Positions 27,453-31,209 of a stretch of 31,209 nt of DNA are shown in pieces; position 1 is the first letter of the stretch, and each line of letters starts with the position of its first letter. Source of the stretch: Chara braunii (Eukaryota; Streptophyta; Charophyceae; Charales; Characeae); assembly GCA_003427395.1 (NCBI GenBank), contig BFEA01000604.1, positions 707,095 through 738,303 on the forward strand, given 5' to 3'. Under the pieces are notes generated by a model that worked only from the letters and a program-made list of their open reading frames with translations, ran no database searches and was not told the origin of the DNA. Both the position numbers and the translations under genes were made by a program.

Positions 27453-28329
27453 CAGACCACCCAAACTTATGGCACGTAGCTAACTTAGCCATGAAATATA
27501 CACAAAACAGAGGGCACAACTACTTTTTTCTTCCTTGGGCATATGAGTAGGCCATTCTAATCGCCTTGAACTGTTTAAATATCCCATCTTTATATAATTG
27601 TCTGAACTTAGTCTTCTAAGGTTGCATAGGACTGAACTAACTTAAGCTAAGCCTGCCCCATCTTACCACCAATTATATTCTTAATTATACTCTCTTCAGG
27701 TTCTGATAGGCTAGAGTCAGACCACCTCGTAAGCTTATAGAACGGTCCGACTAGCCTGTTCTTAAATAAAATAATAATAGAGTATTATAGCTGAATTATA
27801 ACCTTTGGGTTCTAATATGTGCGAGGCTTTGAGTCAGACCACCTGAACTTACAGAACAGTCCCAGTCTCTACATGATTGTTTCTCTCTGATCCATTCTGT
27901 GCGTGGCATTGGGCTAAATCACTTGAACTTACAGAACGATCTGCCCTTTGTCAGGTTTTTTTCCTCATAATAAAAACAGGAAGAGGCTGAGCCACCTAAA
28001 CTTATAGAACAGCTCAGACCTCCTCGTTCAGGAACAAAAGAAACTGAGAAAACCCCTAGAAACAGGGCAACCAAAGACACCTAAACTTATAGAATGCCCT
28101 TGGCCCCTGAAAATCAATCACAATCACGCCCTCGCAAGTCAGAGCAGTCAGTCCAATTAAGCTTATAGAACAACCTGACCCTCTATGCCAATCACAACAC
28201 TGGGTCTCGCCAAACTTATGGGGACTTCCAAGCCTCCAAAGCAATCAGACCACCTAAACTTATAGAATGGTCTGACGCTCCACACAATCCAAAATAAACA
28301 AAGCACTGGGTCTCCCCAACTCATGGGGA
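27453..28329. repeat. hairpin array, copy 2
   Basis: Homologous to 11633-12506. Some stems pair better here: CAGACCA/TGGTCTG at 28246-28274, and GAGG+TGAGC/GCTCA+CCTC at 27983-28022. Others carry a mismatch: an A-C in the 27717-27756 hairpin, and TCGCC against GGGGA near 28207. The loop core is unchanged in most units. Confidence 0.75.
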
Positions 28330-29110
28330 CCTCCTTGTCTTAATGACCCAGTCAAACCTCACGCAAAACTGTCTTTCATTCTGCCCTTTCCCAGATGCAA
28401 TCTCATTTAACAATCTGCTTTCATACACTCAACAAAAGTTGAAGCTGAGATTAGACAAACATTGTTTTACTTAGCCTGATTTATGTCCTGAAAGTCAAAC
28501 TCAAAGTCAACGATAAAATACATGCAATATACTCAGTCAGAATACAGTGGTATTATATATAGGGGTTATAAATGGCTTTATAAAAGAAAAACAATAGTTA
28601 CCTTTCAGTTCCCTGCCTCCATAACTCCTCCTGAGTTCCGGCAGAGCTCCCGCAATTGGTGGGCGGACTCCCCACAGAGTCTTGATGCGGTCTTACGGGT
28701 TGCGATCTCGCCTGCCGCCTTCCTCTCAGAACCAATAGACTATACTTAGAATTAGAAGGGCAGAAGGAGGGGTTTCAGACTCTCGAGATACCAGAGGGGG
28801 GACAACCCAATTCCCAGGAGAGGGCCTTGTTATCTTCGTGCGCCTTAGGGCCCCGCAATGATGGCCAGAACGTACAACAGCCTGGTCAAACCGAAGTCAG
28901 ACCTTCCGCTGCTAATTTTCCGGCGGCTCTCCAATTTGCTGCAGCAACCTCTTTCGCTAGCCGGACCAAAACTCCACTGCGCAGTCTAGGATGGCTGCCT
29001 TCTGAATAAAGCATGCCCCTTATTATCCATCCGAGCCTCAGTACTACAGAGTGACCACAGTGCGCACAGCAACCACGCTTAACAACAATGTATCCTGGCA
29101 GGGCATTATA

Positions 29111-29254
29111 TGCGATACCAATGTCACAATGCCCATTCAACGATATCCAGTGAGAGGTACCAGAGCCCCAGAAATACCCAACAAGGAGCTATTCATTAAT
29201 GAGAGTATCAAAACGCAGTGTGTGGGGGGGGGGAGAAACACAATGATACGCTGT
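29111..29254 (-). mobile_element. degenerate primer-binding site and LTR edge, copy 2
   Basis: The minus strand reads TGGTATCGCA (29120-29111), matching the primer-binding site for only its first seven bases. It lies one base from the TGTCACA LTR edge (29122-29128). Similarity to copy 1 continues to GATACGCTGT at 29254 and then stops, about 130 bases into the candidate LTR, so most of the LTR is lost or replaced. Confidence 0.45.
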
Positions 29255-29262
29255 CGGAGCGA

Positions 29263-29280
29263 ATACCCTTGCAAGGGTAT
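29263..29280. repeat. 18-bp perfect palindrome after repeat copy 2
   Basis: ATACCCTTGCAAGGGTAT. It shares its arms with the inverted repeat at 14461-14486, although the surrounding sequences are otherwise unrelated. Confidence 0.9.
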
Positions 29281-31209
29281 GCGCCTTGGTTTTCGCAGAT
29301 GACAGGAAAAATGAGACAGGTCAAAATAAGTCGCGCGAGGCACAACTGCGTCCGAGATCCGCCTTGGTCAAGCTAGGAGGCGTGTGGGCACGCAGTTTTA
29401 AGGCGCGTGTGTGATTTTTCTGGTTGAGTGGGCGGCCGGCCTAGTCGGTCGGCCCGGATCATGCCATAGGTTGGCTAAGGGGCAAAGGTTCGTTTTGGTT
29501 GGCATGCGCGATCGACAGTAAGGCTGGTGCGCCGGTAGACGCGCGGGTTGGCCGCGACGGGGTCTAGGTAGGCCGGCGCGAGTGTCGGACATTGGCGCGC
29601 CGGTTGAAGGTGGGAAAGGAGGGCCTAGGCTGTCTTTCCCAGGCCTAGGCAAGGCGCGGCACCGCTTCACAATGAAGTTCACACTTCGCTGTACCAGGCT
29701 TGGGCTTAGCCCTATTGGTTACGGTGTTGGACTATTGCGGCGGAGGTGCAGGGGTCGAGGCCAGCGGGCGTCGGCGCAGCGGCAGCGGAGCATTACGGAG
29801 AAGCCGAGGGGGTTAAGGACCCGACGGGGCTATCCCCCTTCGGTTTTTGTTAATGTTGATGGCAATGGACCCGGTCCACGGGGCCGGTAGGACCTCCGCA
29901 TTGTGCTCGGGATTTTTTTTGTTGTCGTCTATAATTCTCGTTATTAGGTGCGGTCCCGCTTGACTTGGGATGCAGTACCGCGCCCGAGGGTCCAAGATTT
30001 GAAGAGCCGCGGAGGGGGGGGTACGACTGCGGGTAAATCCTTTGGGACACTCGTTTAAGAGCGAGGAGCGGACCGGAATGCTTGTCACGGCTGCGGCCTG
30101 TAGCATACGGTGGGGGTACCTGCCCGAACCCGGCCTCGTAAGAGGGCCGGATCCGCGCCCAGCCTCGTGAGGCCGGTGGCGCTGAAGCCTCCGGTAGGCA
30201 GCGAGGGGCTGCGGGGTGTGGTCACAGCCGAGGTCCTTCGGGATATTCGTCGAAATTGGAACGATACGGAGGAAGGTCGCGCGGCCCCAGTGTGGAGGTG
30301 GCGCGCAAAGAGGGGGAGGGGACCTAGTCGAGGGTCCCACTAGGTTCAGGCCCGTATGTGCCCGAACCCGGCCTCGAAAGAGGTCAAGTTCTTGCGAAGG
30401 TGGTAGTTTGGCCGGGAGGCGGGTTGTCGGGCGTCGTGTCGGAGAGTGGTTAGGGGAGAGTTTCTAAGAGGTACTTATCGGCCGGCCGATGATTTTTTTC
30501 GAAGGAACTCTTTTTGACCAGCGAAGATCGTCGGGCGTAGCGGAGTGGCCGAGAGGTGCGCTGCGGAGTTGTTGATGGCAACACGAATTGTGGAGTGTTG
30601 GGAGGCCGGGCGAACCCACATGGGAAGCGGTGGTAGGTGGGTGGGGAAGCAGAGGGCTGGCGATGGCGGGCGACGAGGTAGGCGCAGTCGAAGTAGTTGG
30701 TCCGACCGAACCGTGGTGGAATCGGGCAGACTGGGGAACTAGGTAAGGGTTTTGGGGGTTGGCGAGCTCGATTCTGAAGATAGATTGAAGTGAGAGTTAG
30801 TAGAAAACAAGTAAGTACGAAATTGGGTTGCGCTGGACATGGCGGAGGAGGCGGGAAGGATGGTGTATCTGGCCCAGTCCTCGATGAAAGTGAGTGGGAA
30901 AAGATGGTAGTAGGAGGTGTGAGGAAGTGCAAGTTTAACTGCGGAGCTAGGTCGGGTGTTAGGTTAGTAGATTAAAAGTTAGTAAGAAAACGGGCTGGGC
31001 GGTACCTGGTGGGGGGCAGACTGTAAGTGGAGGCTGAATGAATCTTCCCCTACTCTAGCGGGAGATCCACCCTCGTATTTAGCAAGCCAAGGCAACGGCT
31101 GAATCCAGGCGACTTTGGGCGTTGGGTGCATTCAACTGGGGTGATGGGCGGGAACCTCGCCCGACCCTATGTGGGATTGAGTCAGTAAGGAGGGGATATG
31201 GGAAGTTTC
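29281..31209. other. unassigned GC-rich region
   Basis: GC-rich, with open frames on both strands whose translations are Arg/Gly- or Pro/Ser-rich, as skewed composition predicts. I support no gene here. The 18-base TGCCCGAACCCGGCCTCG occurs at 30121-30138 and 30359-30376, each followed by an A and G run. No LTR end, tRNA or known protein motif recognised. Confidence 0.5.

Larger units (their letters stand above)
24896..29254 (-). repeat. 4.36-kb long direct repeat, copy 2
   Basis: Second copy of 9072-13429, same orientation, starting 15824 bases later and nearly identical in length. Left of it the sequence differs from copy 1: here it continues into leader and gag of a minus-strand element, whereas copy 1 abuts the plus-strand protease fragment. 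This supports copy 1 being the truncated one. It contains the same ~121-bp repeats and hairpin array. Candidate ORFs conserved in length between copies show many amino-acid changes, so I do not call any of them genes. Confidence 0.9.

Noticed and set aside
9072-29254. The 4.36-kb repeats as LTRs of a single ~20-kb retrotransposon
   Set aside because: The repeat contains its own primer-binding-site-like sequence next to an LTR edge, and its outer ends lack TG...CA and target-site duplications.
30534-30600. tRNA-like start TAGCGGAGTGGCCGAGAGG
   Set aside because: It resembles an A-box, but no B-box (GGTTCGAATCC type), anticodon arm or acceptor pairing follows within tRNA length.
29582-30932. 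Open frames of 100-175 codons on both strands in the GC-rich right end
   Set aside because: The translations are low-complexity Arg/Gly or Pro/Ser sequences predicted by base composition, and frames on opposite strands overlap.

Overview
This window looks like nuclear DNA of a streptophyte, most likely a charophyte alga (Chara-like) or another early-diverging land-plant relative. Two things suggest this. It carries retrotransposon Gag proteins of a long-leader, Ty3/gypsy-like type. It also carries an insertion of mitochondrial DNA whose gene set (atp9, rps1, nad6, rps7, nad1, rps3, 18S rRNA, ccmFC, tRNA-Arg UCU, group II introns) is typical of streptophyte mitochondria. The species is my inference. 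I see no intact host gene: the window is transposon, transposon remnant and organelle insertion throughout.

Layout. 1-86 is a TC microsatellite and 87-2869 has no supportable gene. 2870-6272 is a plus-strand array of small ORFs made from two alternating modules (called A and B here) repeated about four times; I do not recognise either. 6654-9071 is a decayed plus-strand gag-protease region with frameshifts, a degenerate zinc knuckle and an in-frame TAG. It is cut just after the catalytic Asp of the protease. 9072-13429 and 24896-29254 are two direct copies of a 4.36-kb non-coding repeat. Each holds five ~121-bp tandem repeats, a run of ten hairpins with different stems but the same loop and, at its right end, a minus-strand primer-binding-site-like sequence next to TGTCACA. 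They therefore read as the LTR-proximal leader of a minus-strand retroelement. The second copy runs leftwards into a minus-strand gag pseudogene (21568-22707).

About 16.5-21.4 kb is a mosaic of at least ten mitochondrial fragments in both orientations, joined almost edge to edge. It includes a tRNA-Leu/tRNA-Lys chimera and a duplicated nad6 end. All 15 ambiguous bases (N) of the window lie here. The simplest reading is a complex nuclear insertion of mitochondrial DNA inside retroelement sequence, although an assembly join must be excluded. 29255-31209 is GC-rich with no supportable gene.

How the parts relate. The A/B array lies upstream of gag on the same strand, where a retroelement leader would be. 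Three ORFs there that start ATGGC (A2, the fused unit and the gag region) have a splice-acceptor-like TGTGCAG 10-16 bases before the ATG. The minus-strand element has a similarly long leader, filled with hairpins instead of ORFs. The two candidate undescribed systems are the A/B accessory ORF array and the covarying-stem hairpin array. All comparisons were made by eye.
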